NCBI GenBank assembly: GCA_947258565.1
Contig: CAMYJB010000022.1
Coordinates: 1-38,089, forward strand
DNA from: an uncultured Woeseiaceae bacterium
Lineage (GTDB): Bacteria; Pseudomonadota; Gammaproteobacteria; Steroidobacterales; Woeseiaceae
Direction: 5' to 3'
DNA: 38,089 nt
The position numbers and the translations under genes were made by a program. The notes beneath the pieces are model-generated. The model was not told the origin of the DNA, made no database searches, and saw only the letters and a program-made list of their open reading frames with translations. Positions 15,999 to 25,731 of this stretch are shown here, piece after piece (the first letter of the stretch is position 1; each line of letters opens with the position of its first letter).

Positions 15999-18116
15999 AT
16001 GGAGATTGCCTTGAACAGAGACAACAATTGTCGCCCACGCTGGATCGCCGGCGCACTGCTGAGCATCGTGGCTCTGCCGCTGATGGCGACCACGACGATG
16101 GACGACGAGCGGCTGCGCCCGGATCCGCGGCACGAGAGCGTTGGAGAACTGGTCACCGAGTTCATTCAGAAATCCCACTATTCGCATATCTCGGTCGACG
16201 ACGACCTGTCGTCGCGAGTCATGAATCGGTATATCGAAGCGCTCGACGGCAATCGCATGTATCTGCTCGAGAGCGACATCGCGTTTTTCGAGAATTATCG
16301 CTACCAGCTCGATGACATCGTCAGGAGCAAACCGCTCGATCCCGTATTCGAAATGTTCAGCGTCTACCAGACGCGGGTCCGGGAGCGCCTCGACTTCGCG
16401 CTGGCACAGCTCGAGTCGGAACCGGACTTCAGCGTCGACGAGGAGTACCAGTTCGACCGCGCGGAGGAACCCTGGGCGAAGACCGCGGCCGAGCTGGACG
16501 AGATCTGGCGCAAGCGCGTGAAGAACGACGTATTGCGGCTCGAGCTGGCTGACAAGCCGTGGGAAGAGTCCCAGGATCTCCTGCAGAAGCGCTACAAGCG
16601 CTACCTCAAACGCATCGATCAGGTCAAAGCCGACGACGTGTTCGAAACCTTCATGAATGCGTTCGCCCATACCCTGGATCCGCATTCCAGCTACCTGTCG
16701 CCGCGTAACTCCGAGGAATACCGCATCCAGATGAGCCTGTCGTACTTCGGCATCGGCGCCTCACTGCAGCTCGACGAAGACTACGTGCAGATCGTCAACA
16801 TCATTCCGGGTGGTCCAGCGGCCATCGATGGCAAACTCAAGCCCAAAGACCGGATCACTGGCGTTGCGCAGGGCCCCGAGGGGGATATGGTGGACGTCAT
16901 CGGCTGGCGACTCGACGATGTGGTCGACCTGATCCGCGGTCCCGCCAACACGGTGGTTCGACTGCAGATCATTCCGGCCGGCGCCCTGCCCGGCAGCAGC
17001 GAAAAGATCATTGCCCTGACGCGCGACCAGGTGAAACTCGAGGAACAGGCGGCGAAGAGCGACGTCATCATGGTACCGCGCGATGGTCGTGAGTGGCGCA
17101 TCGGCGTCATCGAGGTCCCGAGTTTCTACCGCGACTATCGCGCCATGAGCAGCGGTGACAAGGACTACACGAGCACGACGCGGGACGTGAAGCGCCTGAT
17201 CGGTGAACTCGAGGAACAAGGTATTGACGGGCTCGTCCTGGATCTGCGGGGCAACGGCGGTGGTCACCTGACGGAAGCCACCGCACTGTCGGGCCTGTTC
17301 ATCGACAATGGCCCCGTCGTACAACTGCGTAATTCCAGCGGACGGATCAGCCGTCTGGACGATCCCGACCCGGTCGCTCGCGTGGCCTACAACGGCCCGT
17401 TGACCGTACTCGTTGACCGCTTCAGCGCATCGGCATCGGAAATTTTTGCAGCCGCGATCCAGGACTACGAGCGCGGCGTCATCATCGGCCAGCAGACCTT
17501 TGGCAAAGGCACGGTGCAGAATCTCTATTCGCTGGACCAGTATCTCAAGCCGGAGGCAGGGCCAGGGTACGGCCAGCTCACCCTGACCATCGGCAAGTAC
17601 TATCGCGTTACCGGCGAGAGCACGCAGCACCGCGGGGTGGATCCGGATATTTCCCTGCCGTCGCTGATCGATACCGAGCAGTTCGGCGAGAGCGTACGGG
17701 ACAGCGCGTTGCCCTGGGATACGATCCAGACAACGCGCTTCCGTGCCGGCGAACCGCTCGACAGCACGATCGAGTCGCTCACGGCCAGCCAGATGGAACG
17801 GGCCAAGACCGACCCGAATTTCCAGTATCTCATTGACCGGACCCGCGACGCCGAGGAGGCGAGAGCGCGCAAGACCGTGTCACTGAATTACGAGCAGCGC
17901 CTCACCGAGCGCGAGGAAGAACTGGCGCGGGAACTCGCACGTGAGAACGAACGGCGCGCAGCCCTCGCCCAGGAACCCCTGGAGAGCCTCGAGGACCTCG
18001 ACGAAGAGGACCTGCCGGACGTGCTCCTCGATCAGGCGGCCGGTATTGCGACGGACCTCGCCGAGATGCGGGAACTGCAGCGAGCACCGGCACAGACGGC
18101 CCAGAATCGGGGTTAA
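15999..18116 (+). CDS. prc: Tail-specific protease Prc (carboxy-terminal processing peptidase, S41A)
   Basis: 705 residues from ATG 15999. The long in-frame extension upstream overlaps the opposite-strand gene and lacks family similarity. A signal segment (WIAGALLSIVALPLMA) directs it to the periplasm. In order it has a helical N-terminal domain, a PDZ domain (about 240-330, GIGASL and IIPGGPAA), and the S41 protease domain with the Ser478/Lys503 dyad (FSASASEIF and TFGKGTVQ, 25 residues apart as in E. coli Prc). A C-terminal charged helical domain follows. Prc degrades misfolded periplasmic proteins and trims hydrolases such as MepS. An NlpC/P60 relative lies about 6.5 kb upstream. Confidence 0.95.
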   Translation: MEIALNRDNNCRPRWIAGALLSIVALPLMATTTMDDERLRPDPRHESVGELVTEFIQKSHYSHISVDDDLSSRVMNRYIEALDGNRMYLLESDIAFFENYRYQLDDIVRSKPLDPVFEMFSVYQTRVRERLDFALAQLESEPDFSVDEEYQFDRAEEPWAKTAAELDEIWRKRVKNDVLRLELADKPWEESQDLLQKRYKRYLKRIDQVKADDVFETFMNAFAHTLDPHSSYLSPRNSEEYRIQMSLSYFGIGASLQLDEDYVQIVNIIPGGPAAIDGKLKPKDRITGVAQGPEGDMVDVIGWRLDDVVDLIRGPANTVVRLQIIPAGALPGSSEKIIALTRDQVKLEEQAAKSDVIMVPRDGREWRIGVIEVPSFYRDYRAMSSGDKDYTSTTRDVKRLIGELEEQGIDGLVLDLRGNGGGHLTEATALSGLFIDNGPVVQLRNSSGRISRLDDPDPVARVAYNGPLTVLVDRFSASASEIFAAAIQDYERGVIIGQQTFGKGTVQNLYSLDQYLKPEAGPGYGQLTLTIGKYYRVTGESTQHRGVDPDISLPSLIDTEQFGESVRDSALPWDTIQTTRFRAGEPLDSTIESLTASQMERAKTDPNFQYLIDRTRDAEEARARKTVSLNYEQRLTEREEELARELARENERRAALAQEPLESLEDLDEEDLPDVLLDQAAGIATDLAEMRELQRAPAQTAQNRG

Positions 18117-18141
18117 TCGTGCGGCTTGCGCGCTGATCGCC

Positions 18142-18167
18142 GGGTGTTACACTCAGCTATAACACCC
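18142..18167. other. Inverted repeat between prc and the next gene
   Basis: GGGTGTTA (18142-18149) and TAACACCC (18160-18167) form an 8-bp perfect stem with a 10-base loop. TTTT follows only 9 bases after the stem. It may be a weak terminator of prc or an operator for the following gene. Confidence 0.5.
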
Positions 18168-18192
18168 ATCGGACAGTTTTCCGGAGGTGACG

Positions 18193-18720
18193 TTGACACG
18201 CAAACAGGCACCACCACGTAACGTAGCACCGAACCATGTGAGCGCTATCTTCGCGCTCGCCGTCGGCGCCTGGGCAAATCCCGCGCTCTCCGCGACCGGC
18301 GCCGATGCGCGCTGCGATCAGTCCATTGACGCCCCGCCGGCAGCCGCTATCGCTGATACCGAGCTCACGATCCAGTTGATCGATCACGGTACGAATACGA
18401 ACGACGCGCACGACGAAATTTCTCCCGCAGAAACATCTGTCGACCTCGCACCGGGATCATCCCTCCGGAGCGCGGAACCCCGAATCGACGTCATGCTGCG
18501 GCGGATCGCCGATGAAGCGCAAATGCGGCAACCGCAAATGACCGGGCGGGAACAGCCTGATGACCCGAGCGGGCCGCTTACGGTCGAAAAAACCGATGCG
18601 GTCGAAGATCCGGCCGCGGCAATCAACACCGGCCAGTCCGACGGCGCGTCCGAGCTTTCAGGACTCTCCGAGGACGAGTTCCTGCGCTATCGGCGGCAGA
18701 TGTTGCGCAAGGATATTTAG
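18193..18720 (+). CDS. Hypothetical secreted protein
   Basis: 175 residues from TTG 18193. The GGAGG at 18183-18187 is well placed for this codon, whereas the overlapping GTG at 18187 lies within the ribosome site. Residues about 14-34 form a signal peptide (VSAIFALAVGAWANPALSA). The mature part is acidic and low in hydrophobic residues, and ends in LSGLSEDEFLRYRRQMLRKD, a short helix. It is probably largely disordered. No family was recognised. Confidence 0.6.
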   Translation: MTRKQAPPRNVAPNHVSAIFALAVGAWANPALSATGADARCDQSIDAPPAAAIADTELTIQLIDHGTNTNDAHDEISPAETSVDLAPGSSLRSAEPRIDVMLRRIADEAQMRQPQMTGREQPDDPSGPLTVEKTDAVEDPAAAINTGQSDGASELSGLSEDEFLRYRRQMLRKDI

Positions 18721-18736
18721 CCCCGCAAGACCGCGC

Positions 18737-19768
18737 TCAGCGGCTAAGCACGTTTGCCATTCCCCAGTAATTTTCGCCCACAAGATTGGCATCTGATTTG
18801 GTGACGACATCGTTCGCATTGATCGCGAACACGGTCGCAACCGTACCTGCAACCGGCACTGCGTCGTCGTCTTCCTGGAAGACCGCATGCTCGGCAATAA
18901 GCTCGGCGCGCCGCTTGAGCGCGTCCACGCAGTCACTCGCCTTTTCCATCGATTCGACCTGTGCAGCGATGCGTTCAAGGAGTCGATCGCAATCCTGCTT
19001 GTTGCCGTAATTGATCGCGCCGACACTCTTCTCGCTCGATTCCTTGACCAGCGCAATGAGACTGCGGTCGCGGAACTGCAGGTAGAGATGCTGGGCGTAG
19101 GCAATAATCATGAAATTGATCGAACGCTTTTCCGGGGTACTCAGCCCCTCCGGATCCGGACGCTCTGCCTGCTCGATCGAATCGAGCTTCGTTAGCAGCG
19201 TTTGTTCCTCTTTCCTGGCCGCATCCAGCCGCTCGCCAAGTTCAGCAAGCCCACCGGATGCCGTGCGCCCCCTGAGCATTTTCGAAAGCCCGCTCATCGA
19301 CTCCACCCGACGCTGCTCCGCGCTGATCTGCTCCTCGAGCGATCGCAGCGTCTCGCGGTGCTGCCCCAGCCCCTTCTCGAGCCTGGCTTTCTGCGCGTTC
19401 AACTTCTCACACCAGGCCTGCAGCTGGAATTCCCGCCGCCGATTCTCGCGCTGCTGCTTGAGTTGCTCGGCGAACCTGGCCAGCTTGCCCTGGCAACGCC
19501 GGTTCAATGAACGGAGCTGATAGAACACCACCACGGTATGCACCCATTCGGGATCCACGAGCAGGCGTTCGAGGTGCTCGAGCCGCTGAGTTACACGCGC
19601 CGTCGCGCCCTGTTGCTCCTTTATCAGCTGCTGCAGGCGGTATTTTTCCTTGTCGAGCGCGGCGAACTCCTTCTTGAGTTCCGCGCGATTCCTGAACAAC
19701 TCTACGAGCTTGTCGTTATCGTCATCGGGCTCGTTTGCAATTCCGAAGATTGCCTGACGGCTCGCCAT
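18737..19768 (-). CDS. Hypothetical cytoplasmic coiled-coil protein
   Basis: 343 residues. Charged heptad-type helices run over about residues 20-85 and 95-195, broken by VDPEWVHTVVVFYQLRSLN. The C-terminal third (about 215-343) is globular, with STPEKRSINFMIIAYAQHLY and INYGNKQDCDRLLERI. There is no signal peptide or ATPase motif. No family was recognised. It lies on the same strand as the DUF1249 and ppsR genes but 124 bases past the DUF1249 start region's opposite end, so operon membership is uncertain. Confidence 0.7.
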   Translation of the reverse strand: MASRQAIFGIANEPDDDNDKLVELFRNRAELKKEFAALDKEKYRLQQLIKEQQGATARVTQRLEHLERLLVDPEWVHTVVVFYQLRSLNRRCQGKLARFAEQLKQQRENRRREFQLQAWCEKLNAQKARLEKGLGQHRETLRSLEEQISAEQRRVESMSGLSKMLRGRTASGGLAELGERLDAARKEEQTLLTKLDSIEQAERPDPEGLSTPEKRSINFMIIAYAQHLYLQFRDRSLIALVKESSEKSVGAINYGNKQDCDRLLERIAAQVESMEKASDCVDALKRRAELIAEHAVFQEDDDAVPVAGTVATVFAINANDVVTKSDANLVGENYWGMANVLSR

Positions 19769-19892
19769 ATCAAGTCTCTTTACATAATCCGGACCACGGC
19801 TACTTCACCGCGGCGTATCGAATCATGTCAATTGCGTATAAGGGAGACTCGGACGTGATCGACAGTTTCAGCAACTGACGCACGGAGCCTGA

Positions 19893-20348
19893 TTAGCGCT
19901 CGAGGATCAGGTGCCCCTGGTCGGAGAGGTATTCAAGCCACTTATTGAGAATGACATTGCGTCGCCAGCGCGCGTCGAGTTCGCGACGATTCTTCCTGAC
20001 CAATTTGCGCAACTCCGCATGCTGATGATCGCCGGCCAGGCTCATCGCCTCGGCCAGGCGGCCATCGAGATACGCGCGTACCTTGATGTCCGGGTCAGCG
20101 AGGCGGCCGTCATCCGTCTCGAAATGGTAGGTCAGGGACAACGTGATCGTATAGCGGCACCGCTCGATGATCTCCACGAACAGCTCGCACTCGCCGGCGA
20201 CCTTTGATCGGAAACAACCGTCCAGCCGCTCCAGCTCCGGAACCAGTTGCAGGAGTCGAAGATAGTTACTCTCGTACAAAGCCATCAGACCGACGAAACT
20301 GCGCGGTCTTACGACGGTCTCTGGAACCAGCTGTGAATCGAGTAACAT
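19893..20348 (-). CDS. DUF1249 family protein (YqiB-like)
   Basis: About 151 residues from ATG 20348. The upstream in-frame ATG at 20387 gives an N-terminal extension not seen in the family. It fits DUF1249: an N-terminal LMALYESNYLRLLQLVPEL helix, a central beta-sheet with ERCRYTITLSLTY, and a C-terminal NKWLEYLSDQGH. E. coli YqiB (140 residues) is the familiar member and its role is unknown. It lies between the coiled-coil gene and ppsR, on the same strand as both. Confidence 0.85.
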   Translation of the reverse strand: MLLDSQLVPETVVRPRSFVGLMALYESNYLRLLQLVPELERLDGCFRSKVAGECELFVEIIERCRYTITLSLTYHFETDDGRLADPDIKVRAYLDGRLAEAMSLAGDHQHAELRKLVRKNRRELDARWRRNVILNKWLEYLSDQGHLILER

Positions 20349-20426
20349 GCGGCCAATATAGCACAGGGTTACCCACTCAAAAGGCAAGCAAATACCGTTC
20401 CAAGACGGCCGTCACAAAGTGAAAAA

Positions 20427-21251
20427 TCAGGCTCGAACTCGCCGCTCAACGCCGGTACTATCGAGAATTCGGCTTGCGATTTCCTCGATCGAAAATTCCG
20501 TCGTATCAACGTTCGGTATGCCGTAGCGCCGGAATATCTTCTCCGATTCGCGGAGTTCGTAACGAACCTGCTGGGCGCTCGAATAGGTGCCTAGCGGACG
20601 TCTTTCCTTGCGTATGTGACGCAGGCGCTCGGGCGCGATCGTGAGGCCGAACAATTTTTGCTTATGTTCCAGCAGAACCTGCGGCAACTCACCACTCTCG
20701 AACTCTTCGTCGGCCAGCGGAAAATTGGCGGCATAGACGCCATACTGCAGCGCCAGGTAAAGGCAGGTCGGCGTCTTGCCGGAGCGCGATACGCCGATCA
20801 GAATCACGTCGGCCATTTCGTAATTCCTGCTGATCCCCCCATCGTCATTCGCGAGTGCGAAGTTGGTCGCCTCGATGCGACGCATATACGCCTCGATGTC
20901 GGTCATTCCGTGGGCCCGCCCGGGCTCGTGCGTGGATTCCTGTTGAAATTCGGTTTCCAGCGGCTGCAGGAATACGTCAAAAATGTCCAGGTGCAGGCCC
21001 TGGGCTTCCCGGACGATACTGCGTAGATTGTCCTGTACCAGCGTCGAAAAAACGATCGGCCGAAGGCTGTCTGAATCGCCTGCTGCGTTGATCCGGGCGA
21101 CCGCTTCGTGTGCCTTGTCATCGGAATCTATAAATGGCAAAGTCACCTGCCGGAATTCCTGACCGTTGAACTGAGTCAGCAGACTGTGACCGAGCGTTTC
21201 CGCGGTCACGCCGGTCTGATCCGAAAGAAAGAAAACAGTGCGTTCAGTCAT
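20427..21251 (-). CDS. ppsR: PEP synthetase regulatory kinase/phosphorylase PpsR
   Basis: 274 residues from ATG 21251, matching the start of known members ([20 protein letters not shown]). The DUF299 family has a P-loop, here GVSRSGKT at 153-160. PpsR inactivates PEP synthase by ADP-dependent phosphorylation of a threonine and reactivates it by phosphate-dependent removal. The target gene ppsA is divergent and begins 101 bases away, the classic pairing. Confidence 0.95.
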   Translation of the reverse strand: MTERTVFFLSDQTGVTAETLGHSLLTQFNGQEFRQVTLPFIDSDDKAHEAVARINAAGDSDSLRPIVFSTLVQDNLRSIVREAQGLHLDIFDVFLQPLETEFQQESTHEPGRAHGMTDIEAYMRRIEATNFALANDDGGISRNYEMADVILIGVSRSGKTPTCLYLALQYGVYAANFPLADEEFESGELPQVLLEHKQKLFGLTIAPERLRHIRKERRPLGTYSSAQQVRYELRESEKIFRRYGIPNVDTTEFSIEEIASRILDSTGVERRVRA

Positions 21252-21352
21252 ATCCAGCAGTCTCGTCCGGTCGCCGCGATCCGTATCGCAGCGCATCCCC
21301 TTTTCGAAGTTCGATTGTCCACTTCCTGCTATGGAACACAAGGGAGCCTAGT

Positions 21353-23716
21353 TTGGAACCTTATGTCATAAAGCTCGCCGAGCTTGGAATGAATGATGTG
21401 GAGCGCGTCGGCGGAAAGAACGCGTCGCTTGGGGAGATGATCAGCAATCTCAGCGAGCTGGGCATTACGGTTCCCGGCGGATTTGCGACGACGGCGAACG
21501 CCTACCGCGACTTTCTCGCGGCTGACGGGCTCGATACACGCATTAAATCCCTGCTCGACGATCTCGACGTCGACGATATCGAAGCATTGACGTCCGCCGG
21601 GAGCCAGATTCGGGAATGGATCCTGAATACGCCGTTACCCGGGAGGCTGATGAACGACATCCGCATCGCCTGGGAAGCAATGAGCGTCGGCGAGGATATT
21701 GCGGTCGCCGTTCGTTCATCTGCGACAGCCGAGGACCTCCCGGACGCATCCTTTGCGGGTCAGCAGGAAACCTTTCTCAATGTCCGCGGCCTGGACCACC
21801 TAAACGATGCCCTGCACCAGGTGTTCGCATCACTTTTCAATGACCGGGCAATCGCGTATCGCGTGCACCAGGGATTCGACCACAGCCAGGTCGCACTGTC
21901 GGTGGGCGTGCAGACAATGGTTCGCAGCGATGTCGGCACTTCGGGCGTGGTCTTTACGCTCGACACCGAGTCCGGGTTTCGCGACGCCGTATTCATCACA
22001 TCCTCGTACGGCCTCGGCGAAACCGTCGTGCAGGGCGCCGTAAATCCCGACGAATTCTATGTCTACAAGCCGGCGCTGCGTGACGGCAAATTCCCGATAC
22101 TCCGCAAGACCCTTGGCGGCAAGGCCATCAAGATGGTCTACAGCGACGATCCGAAGCCCGGCAAGACGGTTGAAACGGTCGACGTTGACGAGGCGGACTC
22201 GCACCGTTTTTCACTGAGCGAGGAGGAAATCATCGAACTGGCAAGGATGGCCGTCACGATCGAAAATCACTACCAGCGCCCGATGGATATCGAATGGGGC
22301 AAGGACGGCAACGACGGCAGGATCTACATCCTGCAGGCGCGCCCGGAGACCGTACAGAGCCGGAGCGGCCGGACCATTCAGCGCTTCACGCTGAAGGGGC
22401 GCTCGGACATCATCAGCAAGGGCCGCAGTATCGGCCAGAAGATCGGGTCGGGTACCGCACGGGTGATTCGCGACGTCAGCGAGATGAATCGAGTGCAAAA
22501 CGGCGACGTGCTGGTCTCCGACATGACGGACCCGGACTGGGAGCCCGTCATGAAACGCGCGGCAGCTATCGTCACCAATCGCGGTGGCCGTACGTGCCAT
22601 GCCGCGATCATCGCGCGTGAACTCGGCATTCCGGCCGTCGTGGGTTGTGGCGACGCAACGGATACCATCACTGACGGCGCCGAGGTTACCGTGAGTTGCG
22701 CCGAAGGCGACGAGGGAATGGTTTACTCGGGGCGGCTCGAGTTCGAAAGAACCCGGATAGAGCTGGATTCACTGCCGGATATTCCCGTCAAGATAATGAT
22801 GAACGTGGGCAATCCCGACCGTGCATTCGATTTCGCGAATGTCCCTAACAGGGGCGTCGGCCTGGCGCGACTCGAATTCATCATCAACCGCATGATCGGC
22901 GTGCATCCGCAGGCGCTGCTCGAATACGAGTCGCTCGACGAATCGACGCGTAATGCGGTGGACGATCAGATGGCCGGCTATGACGACCCCGTGAGTTTCT
23001 TCATCGACCGGCTCGCCGAAGGCGTCTCGACGATCGCTGCCGCATTTGCACCGGAACCGGTGATCGTGCGCATGTCGGACTTCAAGTCCAACGAATATGC
23101 CAATCTCATCGGCGGCGACAGGTATGAGCCGGATGAAGAAAATCCGATGCTGGGTTTCCGCGGCGCTGCACGCTATGTCGCCGACAGTTTTCGGCCCTGC
23201 TTCGAGATGGAATGTACGGCAATCCGCAAGGTACGAAATGACATGGGTCTGAAGAACGTCCAGGTCATGATTCCGTTCGTACGGACTGTCAAGCAGGGCA
23301 AAGACGTCGTCGACCTGATGGCCGAGAACGGTCTCGCGCGAGGCAAGGACGATCTCAAAATCATCATGATGTCGGAGCTGCCCACCAATGCCCTGCTCGC
23401 CGACCAGTACCTCGATCACTTCGACGGCATGTCCATCGGCTCCAACGATATGACCCAGCTCGTGCTCGGGCTCGACCGTGATTCCGCGCTTGTGGCCGAC
23501 GTCTTCGACGAGCGCGACGACGCCGTCAAGGCGACGCTCGCGATGACCATATCCGCCTGCAAAGCGCGTGGAAAATACATCGGGATCTGTGGGCAGGGGC
23601 CGTCGGATCACCCGGACCTTGCGCGCTGGCTGCTCGACCAGGGCATCGAGAGCATGTCCCTCAATCCGGACAGCGTCATCGAAACGTGGCTGTTTCTCGC
23701 CGGCGAATCCGTCTGA
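21353..23716 (+). CDS. ppsA: Phosphoenolpyruvate synthase PpsA
   Basis: 787 residues (792 in E. coli), starting at TTG 21353 behind AGGGAG. The enzyme converts pyruvate, ATP and water to PEP, AMP and phosphate for gluconeogenesis. Seen in order: the N-terminal nucleotide-binding domain ([19 protein letters not shown] near residue 10), the phosphohistidine domain with [14 protein letters not shown] (His416), and the C-terminal PEP/pyruvate barrel with [17 protein letters not shown] and [10 protein letters not shown]. The threonine two residues before His416 is the expected PpsR target. No truncation was seen. Confidence 0.97.
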   Translation: MEPYVIKLAELGMNDVERVGGKNASLGEMISNLSELGITVPGGFATTANAYRDFLAADGLDTRIKSLLDDLDVDDIEALTSAGSQIREWILNTPLPGRLMNDIRIAWEAMSVGEDIAVAVRSSATAEDLPDASFAGQQETFLNVRGLDHLNDALHQVFASLFNDRAIAYRVHQGFDHSQVALSVGVQTMVRSDVGTSGVVFTLDTESGFRDAVFITSSYGLGETVVQGAVNPDEFYVYKPALRDGKFPILRKTLGGKAIKMVYSDDPKPGKTVETVDVDEADSHRFSLSEEEIIELARMAVTIENHYQRPMDIEWGKDGNDGRIYILQARPETVQSRSGRTIQRFTLKGRSDIISKGRSIGQKIGSGTARVIRDVSEMNRVQNGDVLVSDMTDPDWEPVMKRAAAIVTNRGGRTCHAAIIARELGIPAVVGCGDATDTITDGAEVTVSCAEGDEGMVYSGRLEFERTRIELDSLPDIPVKIMMNVGNPDRAFDFANVPNRGVGLARLEFIINRMIGVHPQALLEYESLDESTRNAVDDQMAGYDDPVSFFIDRLAEGVSTIAAAFAPEPVIVRMSDFKSNEYANLIGGDRYEPDEENPMLGFRGAARYVADSFRPCFEMECTAIRKVRNDMGLKNVQVMIPFVRTVKQGKDVVDLMAENGLARGKDDLKIIMMSELPTNALLADQYLDHFDGMSIGSNDMTQLVLGLDRDSALVADVFDERDDAVKATLAMTISACKARGKYIGICGQGPSDHPDLARWLLDQGIESMSLNPDSVIETWLFLAGESV

Positions 23717-23728
23717 CCGGAACCGGGC

Positions 23729-24409
23729 TCAGAATCGATCGTAGCGCGACCGGCGTTGCCAGCGGATCCGTGGCAGCCATAATCCGAGAACCATTCCAAC
23801 GACGAGCACCAGTGCTCCCGACATGAACCAGTAGCGGGTCGTCTGACCGGACAGCTCGCGGTTTTCCTGTTCGAGCGTCGCAACGCGAATTTCCTCGGCG
23901 GCAAGCTGCTCCCGCAGCTGCTTGTTCTGGTTGTTGATCGCAAGGACGTTCGCGGCGGTACGCTTGATTTCCTCGAGCTCCGCCTCGAGCCCGCTTTTTT
24001 CGCGTTCGAGCGTCTCGATCCGTTTCGTGGCAGCGTCATACTCGGACCGTATTGCACCGAGTTGTGCGTTCAGCGACGTGCCGCGCGACGCCTCACTGGT
24101 GAGCTGGCTCGTCAGTCTCGCAAGCTGCTCCCGGGCGGCGGGCTCGTTCATCAGGTAACGGGTCAGCACCCAACCCTCCGTTCCACCACCGGTGCGGACG
24201 CGCGAGTACCCGGATTCGGCATCCCTCTCCAGGACCTCGAGTTCGGTGCCACTGCTGAGCATCAGCTCGATGGCGTTGCTCGTGGACGGGCCGCTCCGTA
24301 ACGTAATTTCGAATTCATCGCTCACCCAGGCGGACTCGGCACTGGCGGCGCTCGTAAACAGCAACGCCGACAGTAGCGACGCTGCACAGCCGTTGATCAT
24401 CGGTTTCAT
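23729..24409 (-). CDS. SH3-domain envelope protein, TIGR04211/YgiM type
   Basis: 226 residues from ATG 24409, which places a signal peptide (SLLSALLFTSAASA) at the N-terminus. A bacterial SH3 domain spans about residues 27-92 (LRSGPSTSNAIELMLSSGTE and GWVLTRYL). A coiled coil follows (about 95-185), then a C-terminal transmembrane helix (FMSGALVLVVGMVLGLWL) and a basic tail. E. coli YgiM has the same plan. It is probably anchored in the inner membrane with its SH3 domain in the periplasm. Its stop is 13 bases past the ppsA stop (convergent). Confidence 0.9.
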   Translation of the reverse strand: MKPMINGCAASLLSALLFTSAASAESAWVSDEFEITLRSGPSTSNAIELMLSSGTELEVLERDAESGYSRVRTGGGTEGWVLTRYLMNEPAAREQLARLTSQLTSEASRGTSLNAQLGAIRSEYDAATKRIETLEREKSGLEAELEEIKRTAANVLAINNQNKQLREQLAAEEIRVATLEQENRELSGQTTRYWFMSGALVLVVGMVLGLWLPRIRWQRRSRYDRF

Positions 24410-24469
24410 GGCGCAACTATAAGACATGGCGCTTGGCGGTTCTAGCCAAAAATCTTCCAAATCAGTCGC

Positions 24470-25081
24470 TTATCGGCGACAGCCGGGTAAGTTCCTGGTC
24501 CACACGACAAGCAGGTTATTGGCCGGCATCGCGTAAGTCCTTTCCAGTTGCATACCGTTCCGTCCGGCCAGGACCTCCAGGTCGTCGAGGTCGCGAATGC
24601 CCATGTCGGCATTTCGAGCCCTGAGCGATGCGTCGAAGGCCTCATTGCTCGGCGTACTGAAGGCGCCGCCGCGGCTGAACGGGCCGTAGAGACAAAAGAC
24701 GCCCGGCACGCCCAACATCGCGCCTGCGAGTTCGAATGTCCTCCGCACTGCAGCGTAGCTCATGATGTGCGCGGTGTTGGCGGAGAATACGGCATCGAAC
24801 TTTTTCCCGTCCGGCTCGGCGGTCAGCACGTCGAAGCACATTGGTGCCAGGACGTTTTCGAGGCCTGCATCCGCGATCCAGGCGCGGATTCCGGAATGCG
24901 ACTGCTCCAGGTCGCTCGTTTGCCACTCCAGCTCGGGCAGCGCAGCGGCGACCGTGACCGCATGCTGGCCGGTGCCCGAACCGATTTCGAACAACGTCGC
25001 GCAGCCGCGCAGCTCATGACGAAGAACGCCCAGGATAGGCGCAGCGTTGCGGGCGGCCGCTGCGGCACAGGGCTTGTCCAT
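24470..25081 (-). CDS. DUF938 SAM-dependent methyltransferase
   Basis: 203 residues. The SAM-binding motif I is visible (LFEIGSGTGQHAV, about residues 31-43), preceded by AAARNAAPILGVL, a DUF938 mark. The family signature FSANTAHIMSY and LYGPFSRGG follow. The methyl acceptor is unknown. Its ATG overlaps the orn stop (TAATG), so it is translationally coupled to orn. Confidence 0.87.
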   Translation of the reverse strand: MDKPCAAAAARNAAPILGVLRHELRGCATLFEIGSGTGQHAVTVAAALPELEWQTSDLEQSHSGIRAWIADAGLENVLAPMCFDVLTAEPDGKKFDAVFSANTAHIMSYAAVRRTFELAGAMLGVPGVFCLYGPFSRGGAFSTPSNEAFDASLRARNADMGIRDLDDLEVLAGRNGMQLERTYAMPANNLLVVWTRNLPGCRR

Positions 25082-25668
25082 TAGCCGGCCGCCTCCGCAA
25101 TCACGGACCGGTCGAAAAGCCGGTCGCGGTACCAGGCCAGTTCTTCGATGGAATCGCGAATATCGCCCAGAGCGCGATGGGTCGACTCCTTGCTAAATCC
25201 TGCCGCCACATCCGGCGCCCAATGCCGGGCCAGTATCTTGAGCGTGCTGACGTCGAGATTCCGGTAGTGGAAATAGCGCTCGAGCTCCGGCATCTCGCGC
25301 GCAAGAAATCGCCGGTCCTGGCAGATGCTGTTACCACACATCGGCGACGCCCCCGTGTCGACCCAGGCTGCCAGGAAATCGAGTGTCGCCTTTTCCGCCT
25401 CTGCGGTACTGGCCGTGCTGGCCAGCACTCGCGCCGTCAGGCCCGACTCGCCGTGTTGACGGGTATTCCACTCGTCCATTGCATCCATTGTCTCCTGCGA
25501 CTGTGAAATAGCAATGACCGGGCCCTCGGCGAGTTCGTTGAGGTACTTGTCGGTCACGATTGTCGCTATTTCGATAATCCTGTCGTTGACCGTATCGAGT
25601 CCCGTCATTTCAAGGTCAATCCAGATCAGGTTGCTGGCGGTGTCGATCAGGGGCGGCCATTCGTTCAT
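25081..25668 (-). CDS. orn: Oligoribonuclease Orn
   Basis: 195 residues. A DEDDh 3'-5' exonuclease that degrades short RNAs, including pGpG, the linear product of cyclic-di-GMP breakdown. Catalytic residues visible are Asp18 and Glu20 (WIDLEMTGL), Asp118 (ICQDRRF), and His164 and Asp169 ([10 protein letters not shown]). It is divergent from rsgA as in many gammaproteobacteria. Its link to c-di-GMP turnover is worth noting given the riboswitch at 34995, though nothing ties the two directly. Confidence 0.96.
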   Translation of the reverse strand: MNEWPPLIDTASNLIWIDLEMTGLDTVNDRIIEIATIVTDKYLNELAEGPVIAISQSQETMDAMDEWNTRQHGESGLTARVLASTASTAEAEKATLDFLAAWVDTGASPMCGNSICQDRRFLAREMPELERYFHYRNLDVSTLKILARHWAPDVAAGFSKESTHRALGDIRDSIEELAWYRDRLFDRSVIAEAAG

Positions 25669-25731
25669 TGCAGATCCAGTATCCTCTTATGCAGGCCGTA
25701 GTGTACAACGCACGACGGTGCATGGTGCCGC

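Noticed and set aside
16761..17630. Long minus-strand frame opposite prc
   Set aside because: The Prc catalytic dyad and PDZ domain are on the plus strand. This frame shows no family.
22769..23611. 280-residue minus-strand frame opposite ppsA
   Set aside because: ppsA is complete and unmistakable here. The frame is a shadow.
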